Shown: in pieces, positions 7,091 to 14,526 of the stretch
Layout: each line of letters opens with the position of its first letter
Numbering within the stretch: the first letter of the stretch is position 1
Origin: Candidatus Thorarchaeota archaeon
Lineage (GTDB): Archaea; Asgardarchaeota; Thorarchaeia; Thorarchaeales; Thorarchaeaceae
Assembly (NCBI GenBank): GCA_016839245.1
Contig: JAEOUN010000054.1
Span: 1 to 23,425 of the forward strand
Length of the DNA: 23,425 nucleotides
Reading direction: 5' to 3'
Program-made: the position numbers and the translations under genes
Notes under the pieces: generated by a model
Databases searched by the model: none
Told to the model about the DNA's origin: nothing
The model's input: the letters and a program-made list of their open reading frames with translations, nothing else

Positions 7091-8181
7091 TGAAATCCAG
7101 ATTGGTAGCTAAAGTAATGGTACTAGGTCGAGACATATCTCTGCAAACAGGATTTCTATGTAGAGCTAGTGAGGAGAATGTTTCAACGCAGCTTTTCAAT
7201 ACATTAGGTGTAAGCCTTGGGGTTGCTAGAAACAATGAAAAAGAAGACACCTTAGTGGCAATTCAATTATGGACGCTCCCCCAAGTTGAACGATTATCAG
7301 GTCTTACAGCGAATTTTATGAGAGGTCATCGTGGAGTAATAATAGTAATTCGATTTAATGAATTAGAATCAATTCCGAGTCTACTCAAATCGTTTCAAGT
7401 TGCGGAAAGTTCGCTAATTATGATTGCTGTTGTTCGTAACGAAGAAGATCCTGAATTTGATCCGCATAGAATAGATAGTATCATTGGGGAATATCAATTA
7501 TGTAATACTCATTCATTTGATGAGATAGTCGATAAAGTTGCAGATAGGCTTATTTCGAGAAATGATTCGCATCAACCTCCTATTATTACATTCATAGATG
7601 AGGAAGATTGCCCAATCTTTGAAGCAACTCAGCGAGAAGTAAAAGAATCGATTTGTTCTGATTCTGATCTTGCAGAGATACAATCGGTACTTCTTTATCA
7701 AGGTCTAAGAATACTTGATGAATCATGCATTGTTGAAATAGCTGAAGGCACTGCTTTTATTTCTTTGAGAACAGGCGCTATAAGCTTCGAACCACTAGTA
7801 TGTAAATTCTGTTTGAATACTTGTAAAAGAAAAAACAACATCTGCATTATTGCAATAGATTCAGGTTGGTCTTCAAAAGGTATAGAACAGAAAGCTCTAC
7901 TCACAACAGCAAAAGCTATTGCATTGGCTGAGCGTTCAATTCCAAATCATGTAGAGATGCAAATTCAAAGAGCTTCTTACTGTTCCAGATTCATTTTGGA
8001 TGAAGCAATTCAAGAAGAAGTACCAGTGTTCATAACATTAGGTATCAAAGAGAATGAATATTCTTCTACATCGCTTCTTGATGTTGCACGCGAAAGATTA
8101 AACCAAGGAAAATTATCGATTTCAGCATTCAATATTTTGAAAAAAAGACTTGATTCATTAAAGAAAACATTAACAGAATAG
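7075..8181 (+). CDS. Rab/Ras-like pseudo-GTPase with unassigned C-terminal region and SHOCT-like end
   Basis: Residues about 8-162 follow the Rab/Ras small-GTPase pattern from end to end, but the nucleotide-binding motifs are broken. The P-loop reads GRDISLQT (18-25) in place of GxxxxGKT. The switch I phrase TLGVSLG (43-49) keeps its Thr. Switch II reads WTLPQVE (66-72) in place of WDTAGQE, losing the catalytic Asp and Gly, while the following ANFMRGHRGVIIVI matches the family well. NKxD has become NEED (122-125). It should therefore bind GTP poorly or not at all and may act as a scaffold. Residues about 163-335 are unassigned and carry C243, C246 and C250, a possible metal or disulfide cluster. 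Residues about 335-366 resemble a SHOCT helix pair. It heads a three-gene operon with a LOG-like protein and a PPP phosphatase. The start is ATG at 7075, probably leaderless; an in-frame ATG at 7090 is the alternative. Confidence 0.7.
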   Translation: MSTQIMKSRLVAKVMVLGRDISLQTGFLCRASEENVSTQLFNTLGVSLGVARNNEKEDTLVAIQLWTLPQVERLSGLTANFMRGHRGVIIVIRFNELESIPSLLKSFQVAESSLIMIAVVRNEEDPEFDPHRIDSIIGEYQLCNTHSFDEIVDKVADRLISRNDSHQPPIITFIDEEDCPIFEATQREVKESICSDSDLAEIQSVLLYQGLRILDESCIVEIAEGTAFISLRTGAISFEPLVCKFCLNTCKRKNNICIIAIDSGWSSKGIEQKALLTTAKAIALAERSIPNHVEMQIQRASYCSRFILDEAIQEEVPVFITLGIKENEYSSTSLLDVARERLNQGKLSISAFNILKKRLDSLKKTLTE

Positions 8182-8201
8182 CAGAGGAGAAATCGAGAGC
8201 T

Positions 8202-8699
8202 TTGAGGATAGTATCAGTAATTGGAGGTTCTGACTCCAATCTAAACACATTAAAATTAGCAGAGAATGTTGGAGAAGAAATCGCAAAACGTGGACTTGCA
8301 TTAGCATGTGGCGGGCTTGGAGGAGTAATGGAAGCAGTGTGTAGAGGAGCTAAAAGATATGGCGGGCTTACAATAGGTATACTTCCTACCGACCAAAAAC
8401 AAGCCGCAAATGAATTCATTGACATTGCCATTCCGACAGGACTTGGCTATGCTCGAAATTTTCTTGTTGCAAAATCTGGCGATGCAGTGATCGCCATCGA
8501 CGGCGCTGCAGGTACATTGAGTGAAATAGCTATATCATGGTTTTCAGACAAGGTCATAGTTGCCATGGTAGATTCTGGAGGATGGGCAAAAAAACTTGCA
8601 GGAACTCAAATTGATGAACGTAGAATCGATAAGATTCACTCAGCAAATTCACCAAAAGAAGCATTAGATATTATTTTCAGAGAATTAGCATGGGAATGA
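8202..8699 (+). CDS. TIGR00725 / LOG-like Rossmann-fold protein
   Basis: This 165-residue protein belongs to the TIGR00725 branch of the LOG/lysine-decarboxylase-like Rossmann family. Visible motifs are the N-terminal strand-loop VSVIGGSDS, GGLGGVMEA (37-45), IGILP (58-62), GLGYARN (80-86) and GAAGTLSE (101-108). The last is the nucleotide-phosphate site, normally GGxGTxxE; here an Ala replaces the second Gly. Characterised LOG members hydrolyse nucleoside-5'-monophosphate N-glycosidic bonds, but members of this branch are mostly uncharacterised, so substrate is unknown. The start is TTG at 8202, supported by AGAGGAGA (8183-8190). It starts 20 nt after the pseudo-GTPase and is followed by the phosphatase 7 nt later, so all three are probably one transcript. 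Confidence 0.85.
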   Translation: MRIVSVIGGSDSNLNTLKLAENVGEEIAKRGLALACGGLGGVMEAVCRGAKRYGGLTIGILPTDQKQAANEFIDIAIPTGLGYARNFLVAKSGDAVIAIDGAAGTLSEIAISWFSDKVIVAMVDSGGWAKKLAGTQIDERRIDKIHSANSPKEALDIIFRELAWE

Positions 8700-8706
8700 G
8701 AGGAAC

Positions 8707-9552
8707 ATGGATAATCTTGTTAAGACCGTACTCTCAGGAAAAACAAAACTAGCAGGAGAAGAGATTTGGTCTCTCTGTGGCGATTTGCAGGATCTCTATA
8801 GGGAGATGCCTAATGTGGTGCAAATCCCTTCCCAAAATGTCATTTTTGTCGGAGACCTCCATGGTGAGTTACAAAGCATATTATCAATTCAGAAATTTAT
8901 AGAAAAATATCCAAAGCATTACTTTGTCTTTTTGGGAGACTATGCAGACCGAGGACCAGAGCAAATAGAGACCTTTAATCTAGTCATGGCACTTGCGTTA
9001 TCATCACCTCAACGAATTCTTATGCTTCGAGGAAACCATGAATCAGATGAAGTTGCTGCGAGATATGGATTCTATAATGCCGTCACCGAGGCCTATTCAT
9101 TCGATGTCTACAAGCATTATTCCAGAGTTTTCGAGATACTACCTATTGCAGCGTATAGTCAAGGTAAATTATTTGCATGTCACGGTGGAATTCCAGAGGG
9201 AGTAACGAGTGTTGACGAAATCCAAAAATGCAATAGAAGGAATCCTAATTTTCCTGATGATATTATCTTTCAGATAGTCTGGAATGATCCACGAGAGATG
9301 GATTTCAAGTTTAGGCCAAATTTCAGGAGTTCGAGAGCTCGATACTATGGTCAGTCAGCATTCAACGAGTTCATGCACAATATCGACGCTTACATGATGA
9401 TTAGAGCTCATGAGGTATATCCATATGGATACCAAACATTCTTTGGAGGTAGGCTTGTGAGTGTTTTTAGTGCAACATATGGATCACGAGTACGACCTAA
9501 GATTGTCCGGATTGGTAAGGATTTTCAGATTGACGCCATAGATCTATTCTAA
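8707..9552 (+). CDS. PPP-family serine/threonine protein phosphatase
   Basis: A 281-residue metallophosphatase of the PPP (PP1/PP2A-like) family, which removes phosphate from Ser/Thr residues using two metal ions. All core motifs are present: GDLHG (49-53), GDYADRG (77-83), RGNHE (108-112), HGG (159-161) and RAHE (233-236). The C-terminal SATY (255-258) stands where eukaryotic enzymes have SAPNY. The length matches a bare catalytic domain with no regulatory extension. The start ATG at 8707 is 7 nt after the upstream stop, with GAGAGGAA as ribosome site overlapping that stop, so it is translationally close to the LOG-like gene. Lying in one operon with a Rab-like pseudo-GTPase suggests a signalling unit; a physical link is inference. 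No matching kinase is in the window. Confidence 0.92.
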   Translation: MDNLVKTVLSGKTKLAGEEIWSLCGDLQDLYREMPNVVQIPSQNVIFVGDLHGELQSILSIQKFIEKYPKHYFVFLGDYADRGPEQIETFNLVMALALSSPQRILMLRGNHESDEVAARYGFYNAVTEAYSFDVYKHYSRVFEILPIAAYSQGKLFACHGGIPEGVTSVDEIQKCNRRNPNFPDDIIFQIVWNDPREMDFKFRPNFRSSRARYYGQSAFNEFMHNIDAYMMIRAHEVYPYGYQTFFGGRLVSVFSATYGSRVRPKIVRIGKDFQIDAIDLF

Positions 9553-9610
9553 TCTCTGAATCGATTATAGTCACAACTTATCGTTGGTACAATATTGACC
9601 ATTGAGACAA

Positions 9611-9636
9611 CTTATTAAGAGTGAAGTCGATTCGAC
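9611..9636 (+). promoter_or_regulatory. Promoter with palindrome ahead of the DUF362-UbiA operon
   Basis: A TATA-like CTTATTAAG (9611-9619) predicts a start near 9640, only a few bases before the ATG at 9647. Between them is an 11-bp palindrome, arms GTCGA (9626-9630) and TCGAC (9632-9636). Its position between TATA and start would let a bound protein block initiation. The arms are short, so chance is possible. Confidence 0.35.
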
Positions 9637-9646
9637 AACATAAAAT

Positions 9647-10759
9647 ATGGGGATTAGCATAGCGCGAGTTGATTCTACTATGCCAAAGGTTGCTGTTGTA
9701 AAAACTACTCCTAAGACAATTAATGATGATATTGCTAGAGCAATGGATCTAGCAGACTATGACAAATATGTATCCAAAGACATTACGACTACAATCAAGC
9801 TTAACTTGTCTTGGAGTAAATTATATCCTGCATGCTCAACAAATCCGTATATCTTTGATGGGCTTCTAAAAAAACTCATCGCAGATGGATTTGATAATAG
9901 AAAGATTCAGGCTGTTGAAAATGAAACAGTAGTTACTAACATCTATGCAGGTACTAAGAATAACAATTGGTATCCAGTCATTAAAAAACACAAAATCAAA
10001 TTCTTACCACTTATCAAAGCAACATACGTAGATGTGGATCTGCCACGGGAAACTCTTGTTTTAAAGAAAATTTTCGGAGAGACCATAGCTCCAAAAGAAA
10101 TCTTTGGAACTAATATTATTCATCTTCCAACAATCAAGACTCATGGTCATACTATGATGACTGGAGCGATGAAAGACAGCTTTGGATTATATCTTACAAA
10201 AAATAGACACCTTGCCCATCTTAAAATTCATCAAGTGCTAGTAGATTTATTATTGTTACAGCAGACTATCTCTCATTCAGAATTTGTTATCACAGATGGA
10301 ACAGTTGTTGGTGATGGAGCAGGCCCTAGAACCATGATTCCTAAGATTGGCAACATATTAATCGCTACTTCAGATATGGTTGCCGCTGATACAGTCCAAA
10401 CCCGATTAATGGGAATTGATCAATGTTTGGTTCACAAATTGCAGATTGCAAATCAGATAGGACTTGGTGAATCAGATCCTAATAAGATTGACATTGTTGG
10501 TGACTTTGAATCATGGAAGGATCTCCCCAATTTTCACCTAAGTCCAAGTAAAAGCCCAGTCATTACTTGGAACAGAGGATTTCTCAGGTTTCCAGGAATG
10601 GAAACATTATTGTTTAGGTCCCCACTTATGTGGCTTCCAACTCAACTCAGTGGATTATACCACGATGGAATTTGGCTTCCTCTCAAGGGTAAGAGATGGG
10701 TAAAGTGGTTCCTTGAGGAAACAGAATGGGGAGCCTTATGGAAATCATATTCAGAATAA
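9647..10759 (+). CDS. DUF362 family protein
   Basis: A 370-residue DUF362 protein, a family of largely unknown biochemical function. The family signatures are visible: KLNLSW (51-56, usually KPN), the central LPTIKTHGHTMMTGAMKDSFG (160-180, usually PKxKTH...KNxFG), TDGTVVGDGAGP (216-227) and SDMVAADTVQTRLMGID (242-258). There is no ferredoxin-like cysteine cluster, which some relatives carry. The first ATG (9647) fits a leaderless promoter; Met12 (MPKVAVV, ATG at 9680) is an alternative and neither has a ribosome site. It heads a tightly packed run with a prenyltransferase, a PHP phosphoesterase and a flippase-like protein, so an envelope-lipid or lipid-linked-sugar role is a reasonable but unproven inference. 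Confidence 0.85.
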   Translation: MGISIARVDSTMPKVAVVKTTPKTINDDIARAMDLADYDKYVSKDITTTIKLNLSWSKLYPACSTNPYIFDGLLKKLIADGFDNRKIQAVENETVVTNIYAGTKNNNWYPVIKKHKIKFLPLIKATYVDVDLPRETLVLKKIFGETIAPKEIFGTNIIHLPTIKTHGHTMMTGAMKDSFGLYLTKNRHLAHLKIHQVLVDLLLLQQTISHSEFVITDGTVVGDGAGPRTMIPKIGNILIATSDMVAADTVQTRLMGIDQCLVHKLQIANQIGLGESDPNKIDIVGDFESWKDLPNFHLSPSKSPVITWNRGFLRFPGMETLLFRSPLMWLPTQLSGLYHDGIWLPLKGKRWVKWFLEETEWGALWKSYSE

Positions 10760-10774
10760 TCGGAGAAAAAATTG

Positions 10775-11740
10775 ATGCCAGTAAATGATTATCTAAGGTT
10801 AATGAGACCAGCACAATGGTACAAGAACCTGCTAGTATTCTTAGCAATAATATTCTACCAAGTTCCGGAAACATATCCTTGGGATCCTATACCTCCACTT
10901 CTTGATTTATCAAGCTTCTACACATACCATTTGCCACTTATTCTAGGATTCTTTGCATTTTGTGCTGTTTCTAGTGCAACATATATTTTCAACGACATAA
11001 AAGATTTAGAAGCAGATGCGGTTCATCCCGAGAAAAGGAACCGACCACTTCCTTCAGGTGCAGTTTCTCGACCAAAAGCCTTACTTCTAGCTATTATCCT
11101 TCTTGTTTTAGGTCTTTCACTATCTGTTGTTCTTGACCTGTTATTCTTAATCATAATCGTGTTATATCTTATCAATTCATATCTCTACAATTCCTACCTT
11201 AGAAAATGGGCAATTATTGATGTATGCACTATCGGCGTAGGTTTTGTTCTTCGTGCAATTGCAGGAGCAGTCCTTTTGAAAGCACCTTTTACATCATGGC
11301 TTGTCATTGGAGTATTCTTCTTTGCACTACTACTCGGTTTTGGAAAAAGAAAGAATGAACTTCAATATCTAGGAAAAGACGCAGCAGAACATAAACCTGT
11401 ATTCACACAATATACCAGTACTATTCTTGATCAAGGAATCAGTATGTCTGCAACTTGGTTTGTAATCTTTTACACATTGTATTGTTTCAATACTTTTACT
11501 AATCGAATGATTGAACAACCAGTGATGCTTACTGTACCATTTCTAGCAGGAATAATTCTTCGTTATGTATATCTCATTCAGATTGGCAGTCCAGTAGGAA
11601 GAAAACCTCATCTTGCTTTCAAAGACAAGGGCATTCTAATAGGTGGAATTCTATTTATCGTTGTACTTGCTTGGACTCTGTTCTTCTGGGAAATGGTCTT
11701 TGAATTTGTGATGAATTTATTCCTTTTATTCATGATATAG
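10775..11740 (+). CDS. UbiA-family prenyltransferase, DPPR-synthase-like
   Basis: A 321-residue polytopic membrane enzyme of the UbiA superfamily, most like the decaprenylphosphoryl-phosphoribose (DPPR) synthase branch. It opens with LRLMRPAQWYKNLLVF, has the metal/diphosphate motif NDIKDLEAD (73-81) followed by HPEKRNRPLPSGAVS, the YLYNSYLRKWAIIDV segment, and FGKRKNELQYLG (189-200) in the second cytosolic loop. About eight to nine TM helices are expected. UbiA enzymes join a polyprenyl donor to an acceptor; the DPPR branch joins a polyprenyl phosphate to PRPP, but the acceptor here cannot be decided from sequence. I use ATG at 10775, with GGAG (10762-10765) at 9-nt spacing; the TTG one codon earlier is an alternative. 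It follows DUF362 by 15 nt and precedes the PHP gene by 9 nt. Confidence 0.88.
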   Translation: MPVNDYLRLMRPAQWYKNLLVFLAIIFYQVPETYPWDPIPPLLDLSSFYTYHLPLILGFFAFCAVSSATYIFNDIKDLEADAVHPEKRNRPLPSGAVSRPKALLLAIILLVLGLSLSVVLDLLFLIIIVLYLINSYLYNSYLRKWAIIDVCTIGVGFVLRAIAGAVLLKAPFTSWLVIGVFFFALLLGFGKRKNELQYLGKDAAEHKPVFTQYTSTILDQGISMSATWFVIFYTLYCFNTFTNRMIEQPVMLTVPFLAGIILRYVYLIQIGSPVGRKPHLAFKDKGILIGGILFIVVLAWTLFFWEMVFEFVMNLFLLFMI

Positions 11741-11749
11741 GTGCAAAAA

Positions 11750-12430
11750 ATGGAAAATCATCTGTCAGCTTTTGATTTGCATATGCACACATATCATTCA
11801 AAGGACGGATTCCAGAGTCCATATTCATTATTTAAGATGATGAAGAAAAAAGGACTGCGAGGAGTGGCACTTACAGAACACTATAGAGCGTCAATCCTCA
11901 AGGTCATTGAGCGAGATAATAGATTCATTCTTCCAGCCTGTGAGTACAAGTCGACAGACTATGGTGAAGTGATAGGTCTCTTTGTATCAGAACATATTGA
12001 AAATAGGACATTTGAAGAGATCACTGAAGATGTTCATGCTATAAATGGACTTGTCATTCTCCCGCATCCAATGGATCCTTTGAGAAAGTATACAGCAATC
12101 AGACGGGGACTTCCAGAAGAGCTTATCAGAAAACATGTTGATCTAATTGAGGGTATTAACTCTCGATGCATTATTCAGCTATTCAATATGAAGGCACAAC
12201 GACTTGCAAAACGTTTGAATAAGCCCATGACTGCTGGTAGTGATGGTCATTCGTTCTTAGAGATGGGACATGCAAAGACATGGCTTCAAGACATAGAGAG
12301 CGTGGATGATATCTATGAAGAATTGAAAAATGGCAGAACTCAGATTACGGGTTATCCTTCAATTTTCATAGTTCACATTCCAACAATGTTGTGGCAAAGA
12401 ATTAGGAGGGTTGCTTACGATGGATGGTGA
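11750..12430 (+). CDS. PHP-domain phosphoesterase
   Basis: A 226-residue PHP-domain protein, a metal-dependent phosphoesterase fold. Motifs are FDLHMHTYHS (H11, H13, H16), ALTEHY (E43, H44), ACEY (E65), ILPHPMDP (H106) and AGSDGHS (D165, H167), which together supply the usual trinuclear metal ligands. Stand-alone PHP proteins of this size include histidinol-phosphatase-like and nucleoside-phosphate or cyclic phosphoesterase enzymes; substrate is not determined. The frame opens with GTG at 11741, but I prefer the ATG at 11750 because GGTG (11740-11743), overlapping the upstream stop, is a good archaeal ribosome site. The 3' end overlaps the next gene by 11 nt, which indicates tight co-expression. 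In this context it may process a phosphorylated product of the prenyltransferase; that is inference. Confidence 0.87.
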   Translation: MENHLSAFDLHMHTYHSKDGFQSPYSLFKMMKKKGLRGVALTEHYRASILKVIERDNRFILPACEYKSTDYGEVIGLFVSEHIENRTFEEITEDVHAINGLVILPHPMDPLRKYTAIRRGLPEELIRKHVDLIEGINSRCIIQLFNMKAQRLAKRLNKPMTAGSDGHSFLEMGHAKTWLQDIESVDDIYEELKNGRTQITGYPSIFIVHIPTMLWQRIRRVAYDGW

Positions 12431-13439
12431 GTTCAAAGAAGAATCCTCAAGACATTCATTCATCAGTCCCAGAAACATTGCACTCTTCATTATTTTTAGT
12501 GTGATAGTGTTTATTCTAGTAGGAGTCTATGGAGACCCGAATGACGTAATTCAAGCACTTGTCTCAATACCATGGTACTGGATCCTTCCTGTAATGATGT
12601 CCTTTTCATTTCTGAACTACATCTTTAGATATTTCAAATGGCAGTACTATTTGAGGAGAATTGATGTTCATCTAAGTCATATTGATAGCTTTAGCGTGTT
12701 TCTAGCTGGATTTACACTCACAACTACTCCAGGCAAGATTGGAGAAGCTGTAAAGGGATTTTTCGTGCAGGAAATCGATGGAACTCCAGTTGTCAAGACA
12801 ATACCTATCGTTGTTTCAGAACGAGTTACGGATCTTCTTTCATTGGTAATTCTTGCACTTGTTGGCTTTTCAATGGGAGTTAATACAGGAAATGAAATAC
12901 TCACAGTAATCCTCCTTGGAGGAGCTGTGTTGCTTGGAGCTCTAGTCATTGGCTCAAAGACATTTTATTCAAAATTTCTATCAAAAATAACATCTATGGG
13001 ACCACTCAAACGATTCCAAGACAGTTGTGATATAATCGAAGTCACAATGACACGAACTCTAAGTCCTAAACCAATGTTAATCAGTACAGCTATCAGTACT
13101 CCGGGTTGGTTTATGGAATGCGTTGAACTTTGGATAATATTTTCTGTTCTCTCAGGAGAACCTGTCTCATTATCATTGCTACTAGTTGCTACATTCATTC
13201 ATTCCACTGCATCAATTATCGGAGCTCTTACATTTTCACCGGGTGGAGTAGGAATGTACGAAGTAACATCAACATTGCTAATTGGTTATCTTCTGCATTG
13301 GAGTAATACGATAGCTGGAGCAGCAACAATTCTCATCAGAGTAGTGACTTTATGGTTCAGCGTGATTGTTGGTTTCATTGCGTTAGGAATCGTCACTCGA
13401 AGGACAAGTAAAAGAATGCAGGAGACACAGCAAGCTTAA
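12420..13439 (+). CDS. Flippase-like membrane protein (UPF0104 / LPG-synthase TM region, PF03706)
   Basis: A 339-residue integral membrane protein with about eight TM helices, matching the lysylphosphatidylglycerol-synthase TM-region / UPF0104 family. The typical landmarks are TTTPGKIGEAVKGFFV (101-116), VSERVTDLLSLV (132-143), TFSPGGVGMYE (271-281) and the closing IRVVTLWFSVIVG helix. Characterised relatives include the MprF flippase domain and membrane parts of archaeal glycosylation proteins such as AglD, so a role in moving or handling lipid-linked intermediates is plausible. I use ATG at 12420 because AGGAGGG (12404-12410) sits 9 nt upstream; the TTG three codons earlier is unlikely. It overlaps the PHP gene by 11 nt. 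Confidence 0.87.
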   Translation: MDGEFKEESSRHSFISPRNIALFIIFSVIVFILVGVYGDPNDVIQALVSIPWYWILPVMMSFSFLNYIFRYFKWQYYLRRIDVHLSHIDSFSVFLAGFTLTTTPGKIGEAVKGFFVQEIDGTPVVKTIPIVVSERVTDLLSLVILALVGFSMGVNTGNEILTVILLGGAVLLGALVIGSKTFYSKFLSKITSMGPLKRFQDSCDIIEVTMTRTLSPKPMLISTAISTPGWFMECVELWIIFSVLSGEPVSLSLLLVATFIHSTASIIGALTFSPGGVGMYEVTSTLLIGYLLHWSNTIAGAATILIRVVTLWFSVIVGFIALGIVTRRTSKRMQETQQA

Positions 13440-13475
13440 AACGAAGTGTTATCGAAACCTTCGAAGTGAACACAA

Positions 13476-14492
13476 ATGATTGAATCATTAGAAACGGCCG
13501 TACGAAATGCGGAGGAAGTTGTAACTAAAGAAGAAATTATGGCTATTCTAACAGAAAAACCAAATTTCAACTTCTATTATGGTACAGCCCCAACAGGACC
13601 GTTTCACTTTGCATATATGATTCCTCTCAACAAACTTGTTGAGCTAGCAAAGGTTGGTGGTAAAGGCACCATCTTACTTGCAGATTATCATGCTCATCTC
13701 GATGATCAGAAGACATCATTTGATCAGATGGAAATTCGCTCGAAGTACTATGAAGAATGCATAAGAGGAGTGCTTGGAAAAGAAGCAAAACTCATGAAGT
13801 TTCTAAGAGGATCAACATATCAAAATAAACCGGATTATATTGAAGACCTCTTTAAAATTGCTGCAAGAGTAACAACAACTAGAGCATTACGAGCAGCAAG
13901 TGAAGTTGTTCGGATGAGTGAAGGACCAAAAGTTTCTGGGCTTATGTACCCACTCCTTCAAATTCTTGACGTCAAGTATCTCAATGCAGATATCACTGTG
14001 GGTGGCATCGATCAAAGAAACATCTACATGCTTGGGAGAGAGCACCTTGAGAGTATAGGCTATAAAAAGGGTAGTTACATCTTCATGCCACTTCTTCCTT
14101 CATTAAAAGGAGGAGGAGCAAAGATGTCTGCCAGTGATCCTTCAACACACATCAGAGTAACGGATAGCCCCGCTGATATCAAATCTACAATTAAAAAGGC
14201 ATATTGTCCTGCAGGAGAGCTTGAACAGAATGCTATCACCAGCACCCTACGTTACATCATCTTTCCACGTTACGATAAGATTGTAATCGAACGAAGTGAA
14301 AAATTTGGTGGAGATATTGAATTTTCTAGTGCAGACCTTTTTGAGGCCGCTTATCAGAAGAATGAAATCCATCCAATGGATGTGAAAAGTACTGTTACAA
14401 GGTATCTTATCGAACTACTTTCGCCTGCACGTGAGTATTTTGAAAAACACTCAGATGTTCTGGAAGAGGTGGAAAAGACCTTTAAAAAATAG
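13476..14492 (+). CDS. tyrS: Tyrosyl-tRNA synthetase, archaeal/eukaryotic type
   Basis: A 338-residue class I synthetase that charges tRNA-Tyr with tyrosine. Landmarks are FYYGTAPTGPFHFAY (33-47) with HFAY as the HIGH-motif variant, TILLADYHAHLDD (65-77), SGLMYPLLQILDVKYL (154-169) with tyrosine-pocket residues Y158, Q162 and D165, VGGIDQRNIYMLGREHL (175-191) and AKMSASD (215-221) as the KMSKS loop. The phrases YYGTAPTG..HFAY and SGLMYPLLQ.LD.KYL..D...GGIDQR resemble the eukaryotic enzyme (from memory, YWGTATTGKPHVAY in human) more than the methanogen one. Length fits a catalytic core plus anticodon-binding domain without the eukaryotic EMAP tail. It lies 36 nt after the flippase-like gene; a TATA-like CTTAAAAC (13434-13441) may give it its own promoter. 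Confidence 0.93.
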   Translation: MIESLETAVRNAEEVVTKEEIMAILTEKPNFNFYYGTAPTGPFHFAYMIPLNKLVELAKVGGKGTILLADYHAHLDDQKTSFDQMEIRSKYYEECIRGVLGKEAKLMKFLRGSTYQNKPDYIEDLFKIAARVTTTRALRAASEVVRMSEGPKVSGLMYPLLQILDVKYLNADITVGGIDQRNIYMLGREHLESIGYKKGSYIFMPLLPSLKGGGAKMSASDPSTHIRVTDSPADIKSTIKKAYCPAGELEQNAITSTLRYIIFPRYDKIVIERSEKFGGDIEFSSADLFEAAYQKNEIHPMDVKSTVTRYLIELLSPAREYFEKHSDVLEEVEKTFKK

Positions 14493-14494
14493 AA

Positions 14495-14521
14495 AAAAGC
14501 TGGCGTTGGCACCAGCTATTT
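14495..14521. terminator. Hairpin between convergent tyrS and the giant surface-protein gene
   Basis: The 34-bp gap between the two converging genes holds an inverted repeat, AGCTGG (14498-14503) and CCAGCT (14512-14517), with an 8-base loop, flanked by an A-run on the left and a T-rich stretch on the right. On the minus strand the A-run becomes a T-run after the hairpin, so it could act as a bidirectional terminator. Confidence 0.55.
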
Positions 14522-14526
14522 CTAAT

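Noticed and set aside
9584..9602. Imperfect palindrome TGGTACAATATTGACCA after the phosphatase gene
   Set aside because: The arms match only with a one-base bulge and there is no following T-tract, so neither a terminator nor an operator can be claimed.
13442..13468. Direct repeat CGAAGTG (13442-13448 and 13462-13468) upstream of tyrS
   Set aside because: Only 7 bp and two copies; could be chance, and no regulatory context supports it.
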